Shown here: piece by piece, positions 34,301-42,305 of the stretch
How positions within the stretch are numbered: position 1 is the stretch's first letter
Layout: each line of letters starts with the position of its first letter
Source of the DNA: Phycisphaerae bacterium
GTDB lineage: Bacteria; Planctomycetota; Phycisphaerae; Tepidisphaerales; Tepidisphaeraceae
Reading direction: 5' to 3'
DNA: 60,191 bases
NCBI GenBank assembly: GCA_025924315.1
Contig: JAICIO010000028.1
Location: forward strand, 1-60,191
Program-made: the position numbers and the translations under genes
Notes under the pieces: generated by a model
The model's database searches: none
What the model was told of the DNA's origin: nothing
Seen by the model: the letters and a program-made list of their open reading frames with translations, nothing else

Positions 34301-36317
34301 GACGAGCCTGTTCCTCCGCGCGCGCTATAGCGTGCAGCGGTCGATTGAGAAAGCCGACGACGACAAAGAGCTGACGGACCTCGCGACGGACGCGCTCACG
34401 ACGCCGATTCAACCGAAGGAAGATGCGAGTGCGATCGCGGCGAAGATGAACAAGGACGAGAAGCGGCTCGTCTTCCTCGGCAAGAAGCTGATCGCGCATT
34501 ACGGCTGCATGAGCTGCCACGCCATCAACGGGGCGGAGAACATCACGAGCCCGTGCGCGAATCTTTCGGACTGGGGCCAGAAACAGGTCAGCAAGCTCGA
34601 CTACGGCTATCTCGATCCGCACCACGTCGAGGAGTTCCACGACGAGGGCGCACCAAATCCGACGCTGATGATGGTGAACGGCCTGTGCGAGAGCGCGCAG
34701 AACATCGCGCACATGAAGACGGATTGGGCCGAGCCGATCGCATCGCCGGTGAAACCCGAGTGGCCGAACGTCGAGCACACCCGCGACAGCTGGCTCGTGC
34801 AAAAGCTCCGCAACACGCGCGTGTACGACCGCGGAAAAGCATTGCTCGAACCGCAACGCGAAGTCGATCGCGATGGGAAACCGGTGATTAAGGAGGGGCT
34901 GCCGGTCGTGAGCGATTCGGGAAAGCCGTACGACAAGCTGCGGATGCCGACGTTTTATTTAAGCGACGAGCAGATCCACGCGATCGTCGTGTTCGTGATC
35001 AGCAACCGCGATCGGCTCATCAGCGAGAAACTGACGAATCGCGCGACGACGGATGAAGCGAAACGCATTGCGCACGGGCGCGAGCTGACGCTCAAGTACA
35101 ACTGCGTCAGCTGTCACGTCATCGAAGAAAATGTTCCGCAGATCCAGCAGTATTACGACCCGACCTTGCTGACCGACGTCGCCCCCCCATCTCTTCGCGG
35201 GGAAGGCAATAAGGTTCAGTTCGACTGGCTGTTCAACTTCTTCAAGAACGTCGAGCCGCTGCGGCCGCTTCTGATGAAGACGATCCGCATGCCGAGTTTC
35301 CCCGCGACGGATCAGGAATGGTCAGACATCCTTGCATACTTCAATACGATCTCGGTGAAGGAATCCCGCGACCTGCACAAGACGCTCGATCCCGTCTTCA
35401 AGTACATCGACGACGAAACGAAACCAGCGGATGCGAAGGCTCGGGAGGGCGAGGCTCCCGCCGAGCCGTCTTCGGCATCGAAAGGTTCAAAACCCGCCAC
35501 CACACAAACGGCTCGGCAGGAGCCTCGCCCTCCCGAGAGCGCGCCCGTCGCTCGGAAGCCAAACGATGTTTGGCCAGGCGACGACTGGTACACGCGGAAC
35601 GAATTCGCGTCGGCCGCGGAGTTTCTACGGAAGTGGTCGCTCGCGCACAAGCAGATGGCGGATCTGCAATTCGATCCCGCGAAGAATACCGGCGTCGGCG
35701 AGCTTGGCCGCAATTATCGGACAGCGCTATTCAAAGCGCGCTTCACGATGGAGCTGTACGACGCGCCGTATCCGTTCGTCGAAAAGGCGCACGCCAACAT
35801 CGACGACGCGCGGATGAAGCACGGCGAGGAGTTCTTCCACCAGATGCAGTGCCTGTCCTGCCATCAATTGGGTGATCCGAGCGCGGCCGGCGCAGTGAAA
35901 GATCCGAAAGGCCCGAACCTTTCGCTCGTCGCATACCGACTCCAGCGAAGATGGACGCGTCACTGGGTTCAGGAGCCGCCGGTCATTCAGGTCAGCACGA
36001 AGATGCCGCAGTTCTTCAGTGGATTACCCATCTTCAAAGCGGATGGGCAAACCTGGGCGGCGGCGCAGGGGCTCTCGGACGACGCAGTAAAATTCTACAA
36101 CGCTCGCTACGGCCAGACGGTAGAGGAAGAGACGAACCTGCTGCTGGATTACCTCTATGCCGCTGGCGTGAAAAATGTGACAAGTGTCCAGCCGCCGAAA
36201 GCCTCGTTGCCCGCGCCGCCGAAGCCGGAGGTAAAGGCAAGCCCGAGCAAGCCTACGACGAAGACCAGTGGCGCGACAAAGGCGACGACGCGGCCGGCAA
36301 CTCGCTCGTCCAAATAA
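31341..36317 (+). CDS. Octahaem membrane-anchored cytochrome c with coiled-coil segment
   Basis: 1658 residues from the ATG at 31341. One N-terminal membrane helix (NVVFALSAVLLFAITAASIL), then a ~150-residue coiled coil (about 55-205, rich in Glu/Lys/Asp). Eight CXXCH haem c sites follow: CTTCH, CTSCH, CVRCH, CVNCH, CLACH, CMSCH, CVSCH and CLSCH. Several are in repeated cytochrome c domains (AGRALFDSLGCLACHQN, LVFLGKKLIAHYGCMSCHAI). It probably lies in the periplasm and passes electrons to the oxidase CuA site encoded downstream (inference). A palindromic repeat is inserted in frame at 35440-35537, giving REGEAPAEP and later RQEPRPPES. The C-terminus is a Lys/Pro/Thr tail. Confidence 0.9.
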   Translation: MPIPTDTFWNIRRLNVVFALSAVLLFAITAASILQDYGKDWHTPQREGRVWDAALTEEKIQSDLTPDKQKLRDHLDTQIAEKQKQIEASDKDYDRLTAEMKRLESDRATSEFHYNTQKSLVGVLESNLQDAKAAGDSTLSSEIEEKLKEPRATLARMSEELEAIKVDQKQRKEARDKKTAEIDALKKEKTKLVGDAELLEKKLDALQPQSISARLSEIIRAAPLMGFINPADKVNQIVLPDVMTDVAFMKIPTVDRCTTCHVNIAKKEFAEDKILAYLEEQTATARKLKLPTSQPTRASDPVAYEAKPGAVALPEFWHNWARQLAPDAVKKSAPRLSSMTNTVGKIATVKIDGKALSSFKYDPTLNDPRAQKIAATQPAATTQPVLADPELQSQVLVALMKAWYLYDPSGKSPSGASEGKVTVDLAPTEAKNITAPRNAALRYPEELKTALLTTLDKNQLHLLLSRYRYALIDVVNPARKAQHLEALDPSAVHLAHPRLDLYVDVDSKHSFEAVGCTSCHDGSGQETDFVVAAHTPREIYVDSNTGEPVLNSQLVHQPAPPNTIPAMASMLAAIYPSEMVVPAKVASLDIEVPSESTTEKPESASIDYIDPINSTKHKAITQFEYWKKTYEPKAPRGFELVYHEWDWPMRSPEMIQANCVRCHVDAYDIKQEAPVVYEGRYLFTNLGCVNCHQMDSIPTYENRKVGTDLRHVTAKLSPAFINSWIWAPKSFRPSTKMPHFFMLENNSSDEELRRTRQEARAITEYLVRTAAPLPPKYKPDPTAKGSAEAGRALFDSLGCLACHQNLNDPTDTKRNGKPVTRGEQWIVNDLVKSGKLKAKLLEESGKEPDEKSVTIEAQKLYDGMTYNERQLYVLENLEQLPGAMEQLKYSDNSPKPTFMHHGPELSGIGTKLLSGRTREQAVEWAFNWLKEPRHYSEYTVMPQLRLSDQQAMDLIEYLLSQTREANKPGDAWKAQLTPIDSPKLVELTSLFLRARYSVQRSIEKADDDKELTDLATDALTTPIQPKEDASAIAAKMNKDEKRLVFLGKKLIAHYGCMSCHAINGAENITSPCANLSDWGQKQVSKLDYGYLDPHHVEEFHDEGAPNPTLMMVNGLCESAQNIAHMKTDWAEPIASPVKPEWPNVEHTRDSWLVQKLRNTRVYDRGKALLEPQREVDRDGKPVIKEGLPVVSDSGKPYDKLRMPTFYLSDEQIHAIVVFVISNRDRLISEKLTNRATTDEAKRIAHGRELTLKYNCVSCHVIEENVPQIQQYYDPTLLTDVAPPSLRGEGNKVQFDWLFNFFKNVEPLRPLLMKTIRMPSFPATDQEWSDILAYFNTISVKESRDLHKTLDPVFKYIDDETKPADAKAREGEAPAEPSSASKGSKPATTQTARQEPRPPESAPVARKPNDVWPGDDWYTRNEFASAAEFLRKWSLAHKQMADLQFDPAKNTGVGELGRNYRTALFKARFTMELYDAPYPFVEKAHANIDDARMKHGEEFFHQMQCLSCHQLGDPSAAGAVKDPKGPNLSLVAYRLQRRWTRHWVQEPPVIQVSTKMPQFFSGLPIFKADGQTWAAAQGLSDDAVKFYNARYGQTVEEETNLLLDYLYAAGVKNVTSVQPPKASLPAPPKPEVKASPSKPTTKTSGATKATTRPATRSSK
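35440..35537. repeat. Palindromic element (GGGAGGGCGAGGCTC family) inside the cytochrome gene
   Basis: A 29-base left arm (35440-35468) and a complementary right arm (35509-35537) differing at a few bases, with a 40-base core. The reading frame stays open through both arms and the core. The same arms flank a small gene at 50677-50703 and 51211-51235. Confidence 0.9.
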
Positions 36318-36322
36318 AGGAC

Positions 36323-36406
36323 GGGATTCGGGATCCGGGACTCGGGATTCGGGTGGGTACAAATGCGTGTTACCCGAGTCCCGAATCCCTCAATCCCGAG
36401 TCCCGG
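36323..36406. repeat. Dyad of GGGATTCGGGA / TCCCGAATCCC repeats
   Basis: GGGATTCGGGATCCGGGACT on the left, and GAGTCCCGAATCCCTCAATC and CGAGTCCCGG on the right. It starts 6 bp after the cytochrome stop. Confidence 0.75.
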
Positions 36407-36547
36407 TTCCGCTGCGACATCAAGCCACATGGCGCGCGCGGGAGTTTCGCTTGAATCGCTGCACTTTGTGACAACAATGTTTGCCAGAGGCATGAGTTAA
36501 CGCGGTTTTCTTCAAATCACACGCAAGAATTCTTAAGGAGAGACATC

Positions 36548-37408
36548 ATGCGATTCCGGAACCTTCTTCTCAGCGCCGCGACCTGTGCGGCGATCTCGCT
36601 GTCCGCGTCCGCGGACCTGACCGGCAAGGTCACCTTCTCCGGCAAAGCGCCGGAGCCCAAGCAGATCGACATGTCGGGCGTGAAAGAATGCGCCGACAAG
36701 CACCCTGATCCCGTGTTCGAGCAGACGCTCGTCGTCGGCGAAAAAGGCGAGCTCGCGAACGTTGTCGTTTCGATCAAGGCGGAAGATTCGCCGGACCTCA
36801 AAGGCGAGCCCTCGAAGGACCCGGCCGTGCTCGATCAGAAGGGTTGCATGTACGAGCCCCACGTGCTCGCGATGTGCGTCGGCCAGCCGCTGGTCGTGAA
36901 GAATGACGACGAGTTCCTGCACAACGTCCACTCGCTCGCGCAGGAGAATCCGAACTTCAACTTCGGTCAGCCGAATAAAGACGACGGCAAGACCGTCGAC
37001 CAGGCGCCGAAGACCAAGGAATACATCCGCATCAAGTGCGACGTGCATCCGTGGATGAGCGCGTACATCGCGGTGTTCGAGAATCCGTACTTCGCGGTCA
37101 CCGGTGAAGACGGCACCTACGCGATCAAGGGCCTGCCGGATGGCGATTACACCGTGCAGTTCTGGCACGAGAAGCTCGCCAGCACGCCGGTGGAAGCAAA
37201 GGTCACGATCAAGGACGGCAAGGGCGAACTGAATCACGAGTTCAAGGCCGAAGGCGCGATGGCGCCGGATACGAGCGACGTGAAGCTCGCCTCGATGACC
37301 AAGACCAGCGAAAAGAGCTGCTGCGAGATGAGCAAAAAGGTCGAGAAAGTCGCCACCGCGACTCCAGCCGCGAAGCCCGCGGACGCGCAGGTGAAGGCCG
37401 CGAATTAG
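36548..37408 (+). CDS. Periplasmic cupredoxin-like protein with carboxypeptidase-regulatory-like domain
   Basis: 286 residues; AAGGAG lies 7 bases before the ATG. Signal peptide to ~22 (ATCAAISLSASA). The central domain has the type-1 copper pattern: DDEFLHNVHS, then IRIKCDVHPWMSAYIAVFEN, giving His, Cys, His and Met ligands in order. After that, VTGEDGTYAIKGLPDGDYTV is a carboxypeptidase-regulatory-like beta-sandwich. The tail has a CC pair (KSCCEMSKKV) and an Ala/Lys/Pro end. It lies between the octahaem cytochrome and coxB, so it may carry electrons or copper to the oxidase. Confidence 0.82.
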   Translation: MRFRNLLLSAATCAAISLSASADLTGKVTFSGKAPEPKQIDMSGVKECADKHPDPVFEQTLVVGEKGELANVVVSIKAEDSPDLKGEPSKDPAVLDQKGCMYEPHVLAMCVGQPLVVKNDDEFLHNVHSLAQENPNFNFGQPNKDDGKTVDQAPKTKEYIRIKCDVHPWMSAYIAVFENPYFAVTGEDGTYAIKGLPDGDYTVQFWHEKLASTPVEAKVTIKDGKGELNHEFKAEGAMAPDTSDVKLASMTKTSEKSCCEMSKKVEKVATATPAAKPADAQVKAAN

Positions 37409-37432
37409 TAAATGCAGTAAGTCTGATCCGAT

Positions 37433-37544
37433 CCCCTCTCCCGGTAATCCGGGAGAGGGGCTTGTAGGGTCCGCTTCAGCGGACCGGTTATTTGTTCTAT
37501 GTGCGAGCACAATAGAATAACCGGTCCGCTGAAGCGGACCCTAC
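37433..37544. repeat. CCCTCTCCC hairpin followed by a complete GGTCCGC twin-hairpin element
   Basis: 37433-37460 is a single hairpin CCCCTCTCCCGG-TAAT-CCGGGAGAGGGG. 37464-37544 is a full GGTCCGC element with GTAG and CTAC feet and GGTTA/TAACC inner boxes; its core holds a further GTGCGAGCAC palindrome. Together they fill the cupredoxin to coxB spacer. Confidence 0.9.
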
Positions 37545-37611
37545 AGGAGCTCCAAGAGATTTGCAGCAACAGACGTTGTCGAAGCACCTCTTCTGCAAGG
37601 AGACCACGCAG

Positions 37612-38904
37612 GTGTTTCAACTCATTCCCTTGAAGCGCGTTTCCCGATTCATCCTCTTCCTGATCTTCGGCGTGTTGCTCGCGCTTCCGGCGCGGGCGGC
37701 CGATGTGCTGCCCGGCTGGGGAAGCTGGTGGCTTCCGCCGAACCATTCGGCCCACGGCGGCGACATCGATTGGCTCTTCAAGCTGATCTTCTGGATCACG
37801 ATGGTGACGTTCGTCGCGGTCGAGATCGTGCTGGTCGTGTTCTGCATCAAGTACCGCAGCCGGGCGGATCGGAAGAAGGCACATTTCACGCACGGCAACA
37901 CGCGGCTGGAGATGGCGTGGACGCTCGCGCCGTCGGTGATCCTCGCGGTCCTCGCGCTACTCAGCAAAAAGGTCTGGGACAATTATCGCTACGCCCCTTC
38001 ATCCGACGATCCGCACCGCGCACAGGTGCTGGTGATCGGGCAGCAGTTCAAGTGGAACGTCATCTACCCCGGCCCGGACGGAAAGTTCGGCCGGTATCTC
38101 ATCTGGCCGAAACCGACCGACGCCAACTGGCCGCCCGGACCGGATGGAAAAAATCCGATGTTCAGCGGCGTCAAAGGCCCCGCGGATTTTCATAATTACG
38201 AAAAAGCCCGCGGGCAGATCGCGACGTACATCGATACGGTCAACCCGCTCGGCAAGGACTTCACCGATCCCGACGGCAAGGACGACAACTACCAGGGCGC
38301 GCTCGCGCGTGAATTAATCCTGCCGGCGCATCGGCCGATCGAAGTGCAGCTTTCCAGCAAGGACGTCATTCACGATTTTTTCCTCCCGAACTTCCGCGTG
38401 AAGCTCGACGCCGTCCCCGGCATGCGCGGCCACATTTACTTCACGTCCCTGATCACCAGCAAGGAACGCGAAGCGCTCTCGAAGAAAAAGTATGGGATCG
38501 ATGAGCTAACGGAGCTGGTGTCGTCGCCGTCGAAGCCGGACTTCCACGTGATCGTCAATGAGAATGAAAATACCGAGGGCGCCGAGCTCTACAAAGTTCC
38601 GCACACGTCGGTGAAGTACTGGCGCTACGCCGACAAATCGAAGAAGACGATCGTCCGCGACGGCGGATCGATCTCCCCCGCGATCGCGAAACAGTTGAAA
38701 GACGCGGGCGTGAAGGAGGTCTACGCGTCGGAGCCCGGCGTGTGGGATCTCGTCTGCGAAGAGCTCTGCGGCCAGGGCCACGGCACGATGCGCGGGCAGG
38801 TGACGTTCATCGATTCCGACGAGTACGACAAGAAAGGTTTCGACGCGCAGTATCACCCGACCACCAAGCCATCGAACCTCGCGGCATTGGGCGCAGCGCA
38901 ATGA
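37612..38904 (+). CDS. coxB: Cytochrome c oxidase subunit II (CuA protein)
   Basis: 430 residues from GTG 37612, chosen because AAGGAG stands 9 bases before it; a TTG at 37561 in the same frame is less likely. Signal or first helix RFILFLIFGVLLALPARAA, then two TM helices (LFKLIFWITMVTFVAVEIV, WTLAPSVILAVLALLS). The cupredoxin domain holds the CuA site CEELCGQGHGTMRGQ (C-x3-C-x3-H-x2-M) and the earlier His in VIHDFFLPNFRVK. It has an insertion of ~70 residues between its halves and no C-terminal haem c domain, unlike Thermus caa3, so an outside cytochrome must donate electrons. Confidence 0.95.
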   Translation: MFQLIPLKRVSRFILFLIFGVLLALPARAADVLPGWGSWWLPPNHSAHGGDIDWLFKLIFWITMVTFVAVEIVLVVFCIKYRSRADRKKAHFTHGNTRLEMAWTLAPSVILAVLALLSKKVWDNYRYAPSSDDPHRAQVLVIGQQFKWNVIYPGPDGKFGRYLIWPKPTDANWPPGPDGKNPMFSGVKGPADFHNYEKARGQIATYIDTVNPLGKDFTDPDGKDDNYQGALARELILPAHRPIEVQLSSKDVIHDFFLPNFRVKLDAVPGMRGHIYFTSLITSKEREALSKKKYGIDELTELVSSPSKPDFHVIVNENENTEGAELYKVPHTSVKYWRYADKSKKTIVRDGGSISPAIAKQLKDAGVKEVYASEPGVWDLVCEELCGQGHGTMRGQVTFIDSDEYDKKGFDAQYHPTTKPSNLAALGAAQ

Positions 38905-38914
38905 AAGGACGCGT

Positions 38915-38985
38915 GTAGGGTGCGCTTCAGCGCACCGGTTATTTGTTTTCGAATCGAATAACCGGTGCGCTGAAGCGCACCCTAC
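38915..38985. repeat. Twin-hairpin element, GGTGCGC variant
   Basis: Same plan as the GGTCCGC copies, but the stem is GGTGCGC / GCGCACC in both hairpins: every change is compensated. GTAG and CTAC feet are intact. It lies 10 bp after the coxB stop. Confidence 0.9.
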
Positions 38986-39017
38986 ACAGAACGAACAAGA
39001 ACCACGGGAATAGAACC

Positions 39018-41045
39018 ATGACGGCCATCCCACACCATCTTGCTCACGCCGACCACTCGGATGCTCATGCGCATCACGAGATTGGGTTCATGAAGCGATA
39101 CATCTTCTCGACGGATCATAAGATCATCGGGATCCAGTTTCTGTTCATGTCGCTGTTGTTCTTCGTGCTCGGCGGATTGCTGGCGATGTTGATCCGATGG
39201 CAGCTGGCCTGGCCGAGCGATCCGAATCATCCGGTGCCGATCCTCGGACAGCTCATGGGCTGGTCCAAGGGCGTGATGCCACCGGACTTTTACACCATGG
39301 TCTTCTCCATGCACGCGACGATCATGATCTTCTTCGTGATCATCCCGCTGCTGGTTGGCGTGTTCGGCAACTACCTCATCCCGCTGAAAATCGGCGCCGG
39401 TGACATGGCGTTTCCGTTCCTGAACGGCCTCGCGTTCTGGAGCGCGCTGCCGGCCGGCTCGATCATCCTCGCGGGCTTTTTCCGTCCCGGCGGACACGCC
39501 GCCGCGGGGTGGACCGTTTACCCGCCGCTCAGCGCCGTGATGCAGAACAGCGGCTTCGGCATCGCCGGAGCGCAGTTCGGCAACGTGCTGCATCCGCTCG
39601 GAAGCACCTGGCCGATGACGCCTGTCATCATGACCTTCATCGCGTTGTTCATGTTTGTCGCGTATGTCTGCGCGTATTACGTGAACCTCGGCAACAAGGT
39701 GCTCGACATCTGCGTGTCGGTGGTCCTCTCGCTCATCGGTGGAATCGTCATCACCCGCGGCGTGCAGCACGCGGTGTTCGATGGGCAAAGCGCATGGTTT
39801 CTAAGCATCACATGGCTCGGCTTCTCAAGCCTGATGGGCGCGGTGAATTATCTCACCACGATCATCAAGCTGCGCTGCCCCGGCATGACGATGTTCCGCC
39901 TGCCGCTGAGCATCTGGTCGCTGTTCATTACGTCACTGCTCGTGCTGCTCGCGACGCCCGTGCTGGCGGCGACGCTCACGATGAACCTGCTCGATCACCT
40001 TCGCCTCACGAGCTTTTACGAACCGTTCAACTGGGTGGTGACGAACGTCCCGCAGGAAAACTCCGGCGGCGGGTTTGCGATCATGCACCAGCACATGTTC
40101 TGGTTTTACTCGCACCCGGCGGTCTACATCATGATCCTGCCGGCGATGGGCATGGTGAGCGACATCCTCGCGGTCTTCGCGCGCAAGCCGATCTTCGGCT
40201 ATCGCCCGATGGTCTATGCGATGTCGGGAATCGCGTTTCTCGGCTTCATCGTCTGGGCGCATCACATGTTCCAGAGCGGCATGAATCCGACGCTCGGCAC
40301 CACCTTCGCCGTCAGCACCATGTTCATCGCGGTGCCTTCCGCGATCAAAGTGTTTAACTGGCTCGGCACGCTGTGGGGTGGGAACATCCGCTTCGAGGTG
40401 CCGATGCTCCACGCGATCGCGTTTGTCGCGATGTTCACCATCGGCGGGCTGAGCGGCATCTTCATGGCGAGCACCGCCGTCGACGTCCACATTCACGACA
40501 CCTACTTCATCGTCGCGCACATTCACTACGTTCTTTTCGGTGGAAGCATGTTCGGCATCTTCGGCGCGATCACCTTCTGGTATCCGAAGATGTTCGGACG
40601 GATGATGAACAACGCCCTGGGCCACATCCATTTCTGGCTGAGCTTCATCGCGTTCAACTGCACGTTCTTCGCGATGCACATTCTGGGCATCGGCGGAATG
40701 CCGCGACGTGTGGCCGACTACACCAGCTACCCGACGTTCGCGCACTTCCAGCCGATGAACCAGTTCATCAGCATGAGCGCATTTACCCTTGGCGCGGTGC
40801 AGATCCTTTTCGTGATCAACTTCATTGGCAGCTGGATCTGGGGCAAAAAAGCCCCCGGAAACCCTTGGGAAGCCACCACCCTCGAGTGGAACGACTGCCC
40901 CAGCCCGCCGCCGCACGGGAATTTCGCAAAAACGCCAGTCGTCCACCACGGTCCATATGAATACAGTTCACCCCTGGTCGAAGAAGACTGGCTCGCCCAG
41001 ACACGGTATGTCGAAGGCGCGGAGAATTTTGTCGTGAAGCACTGA
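39018..41045 (+). CDS. coxA: Cytochrome c oxidase subunit I, A2 type
   Basis: 675 residues from the ATG at 39018. Catalytic subunit with haem a, haem a3 and CuB. FSTDHKIIG opens the protein; FYTMVFSMHATIMIFFVIIP holds a low-spin haem histidine; HQHMFWFYSHPAVYIMILPA holds the CuB histidine and the cross-linked tyrosine region; and HIHDTYFIVAHIHYVLFGG holds the other haem ligands. The motif is YSHPAV, not GHPEV, so the D-channel glutamate is absent and the YS pair marks an A2-type oxidase. About 13 to 14 membrane helices. The C-terminal segment is hydrophilic. Confidence 0.96.
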   Translation: MTAIPHHLAHADHSDAHAHHEIGFMKRYIFSTDHKIIGIQFLFMSLLFFVLGGLLAMLIRWQLAWPSDPNHPVPILGQLMGWSKGVMPPDFYTMVFSMHATIMIFFVIIPLLVGVFGNYLIPLKIGAGDMAFPFLNGLAFWSALPAGSIILAGFFRPGGHAAAGWTVYPPLSAVMQNSGFGIAGAQFGNVLHPLGSTWPMTPVIMTFIALFMFVAYVCAYYVNLGNKVLDICVSVVLSLIGGIVITRGVQHAVFDGQSAWFLSITWLGFSSLMGAVNYLTTIIKLRCPGMTMFRLPLSIWSLFITSLLVLLATPVLAATLTMNLLDHLRLTSFYEPFNWVVTNVPQENSGGGFAIMHQHMFWFYSHPAVYIMILPAMGMVSDILAVFARKPIFGYRPMVYAMSGIAFLGFIVWAHHMFQSGMNPTLGTTFAVSTMFIAVPSAIKVFNWLGTLWGGNIRFEVPMLHAIAFVAMFTIGGLSGIFMASTAVDVHIHDTYFIVAHIHYVLFGGSMFGIFGAITFWYPKMFGRMMNNALGHIHFWLSFIAFNCTFFAMHILGIGGMPRRVADYTSYPTFAHFQPMNQFISMSAFTLGAVQILFVINFIGSWIWGKKAPGNPWEATTLEWNDCPSPPPHGNFAKTPVVHHGPYEYSSPLVEEDWLAQTRYVEGAENFVVKH

Positions 41046-41056
41046 GAACCGTCAAC

Positions 41057-41115
41057 GTGACACGGGCTTTCAGCCCGTGCTGGCGGTTCATGCACGGGCT
41101 AAAAGCCCGTGTCAC
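41057..41115. repeat. Twin-hairpin element, GTGACACGGGCT family, complete
   Basis: GTGACACGGGCTTTCAGCCC then GTGC, a short spacer, GCACGGGCTAAAAGCCCGTG and TCAC. It lies between coxA and ctaA and ends 17 bp before the ctaA ATG. Confidence 0.88.
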
Positions 41116-41132
41116 AGAAAGACGTTGTTCAC

Positions 41133-42305
41133 ATGATCGCTGTTGACTACGCAACTCCGAAGACTCGCACGGGCAAGAAAGGCCTGGCACTACACTACGT
41201 CGCTCTCGTTACAGCGGCGGCGACGTTTCCGTTGATCTTCATGGGCGGGCTCGTCACGTCGAAACAAGCGGGTATGAGCGTGCCCGATTGGCCGACCAGC
41301 TGGGGCTACAACATGTTCGCCCTGCCGTTCAGCTACTGGGTCGGCGGAGTGTTTTACGAGCATACGCATCGCCTCATGGGCACGGTCGTCGGCTTTTGCT
41401 CGATTATCCTCACAATCGTTGCGTGGAAAACCGAATCCCGGCGATGGGTCCGCTGGCTCGCGACGAGCGTCTTGGCCGCAGTGATCTTCCAAGGGGTTTT
41501 AGGTGGCCTGCGCGTCGTGCTGGTCAAACTCGACCTCGCGATCGTCCACGCCTGCGTCGCCCAGGCCTTCTTCTGCCTCACCGCGTTCATGGCGCTGGTG
41601 ACGTCGCGCTGGTGGCTCAGGCACGTCACCCCAAATGGTGGCACCGACATTCCTGTCGGTGACGGGGCGAGGTACTCCTCGATCCGTTCATCGGCCACCG
41701 TATACGGTGACCGATCACAGACAAGAATGTCCGTGCCACCAAAAGAGGCGCCGAAAGCGGATCGCGCGTTCGTCGTCGCTTGCGGTTTCGCGGTTGCGAT
41801 CATCTATGGCCAGCTCATCATTGGCGCTGTCATGCGTCACTACGAAGCGGGCCTCGCCATCCCGGATTTCCCCACAACTTACGGAAAGATCCTTCCGCCA
41901 ACCACAACGGCGGAAGTGAATCACATCAACCTCACGCACCTCGACGCCCCGAATTTTACCCTCGGCCAGATGTGGCTCGCGTTCGGGCATCGCATCGGCG
42001 CGCTTCTCGTGACGATCGCGCTCGTTACGGTCTTCGTAATGGCGATCCGTCGCAAGATCTACATCCGGTCGATCGTGATCATCGCCGGGTTGCTCGTCGC
42101 GCAGATCACGCTCGGCATTCTCACCGTCCTGATGAAAAAGCCCGCCGACATCGCCTCGCTTCACGTCGCGGTCGGCGCGCTCACCTTGATGACCACCTTC
42201 GTTCTCTTCGTCCGCGCGTATGTTGTGGCACAGCCGCCCTCGGCTGTGCTTTCCCAAGAAACTCAAAACGATTTTGACGAAAAGGCTGTCGGCGTACCTG
42301 CATGA
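41133..42305 (+). CDS. ctaA: Haem A synthase (CtaA/Cox15), with a palindromic element in frame
   Basis: 390 residues from the ATG at 41133; a GTG at 41109 lies in the repeat. Oxidises haem O to haem A for the oxidase. Eight TM helices; the paired haem histidines are in YEHTHRLMG and AIVHACVAQA (first half) and AFGHRIGALL and ASLHVAVGAL (second half); the Cox15 motif is SVPDWPTSWGY. Between the halves, about residues 168-203 (PNGGTDIPVGDGARYSSIRS then MSVPP) come from a palindromic element (41637-41741). The tail QPPSAVLSQ is from a second element. The halves themselves are intact, so the enzyme may still work. Confidence 0.93.
   Translation: MIAVDYATPKTRTGKKGLALHYVALVTAAATFPLIFMGGLVTSKQAGMSVPDWPTSWGYNMFALPFSYWVGGVFYEHTHRLMGTVVGFCSIILTIVAWKTESRRWVRWLATSVLAAVIFQGVLGGLRVVLVKLDLAIVHACVAQAFFCLTAFMALVTSRWWLRHVTPNGGTDIPVGDGARYSSIRSSATVYGDRSQTRMSVPPKEAPKADRAFVVACGFAVAIIYGQLIIGAVMRHYEAGLAIPDFPTTYGKILPPTTTAEVNHINLTHLDAPNFTLGQMWLAFGHRIGALLVTIALVTVFVMAIRRKIYIRSIVIIAGLLVAQITLGILTVLMKKPADIASLHVAVGALTLMTTFVLFVRAYVVAQPPSAVLSQETQNDFDEKAVGVPA
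41637..41741. repeat. Palindromic element (GTGGCACCGACATTC family) inside ctaA
   Basis: The left arm (41637-41658) and right arm (41720-41741) are complementary at 20 of 22 bases. The core has its own inverted repeat (CGGCCACCGTATACGGTGACCG). The reading frame is kept. It sits in the loop joining the two halves of the protein. Confidence 0.88.
42225..42250. repeat. Half element (GTGGCACAGCCG family) at the 3' end of ctaA
   Basis: One hairpin, GTGGCACAGCCGCCCTCGGC then TGTGCT, read in frame as VAQPPSAVL. The matching second hairpin is missing. The last 18 codons of ctaA follow it. Confidence 0.88.
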
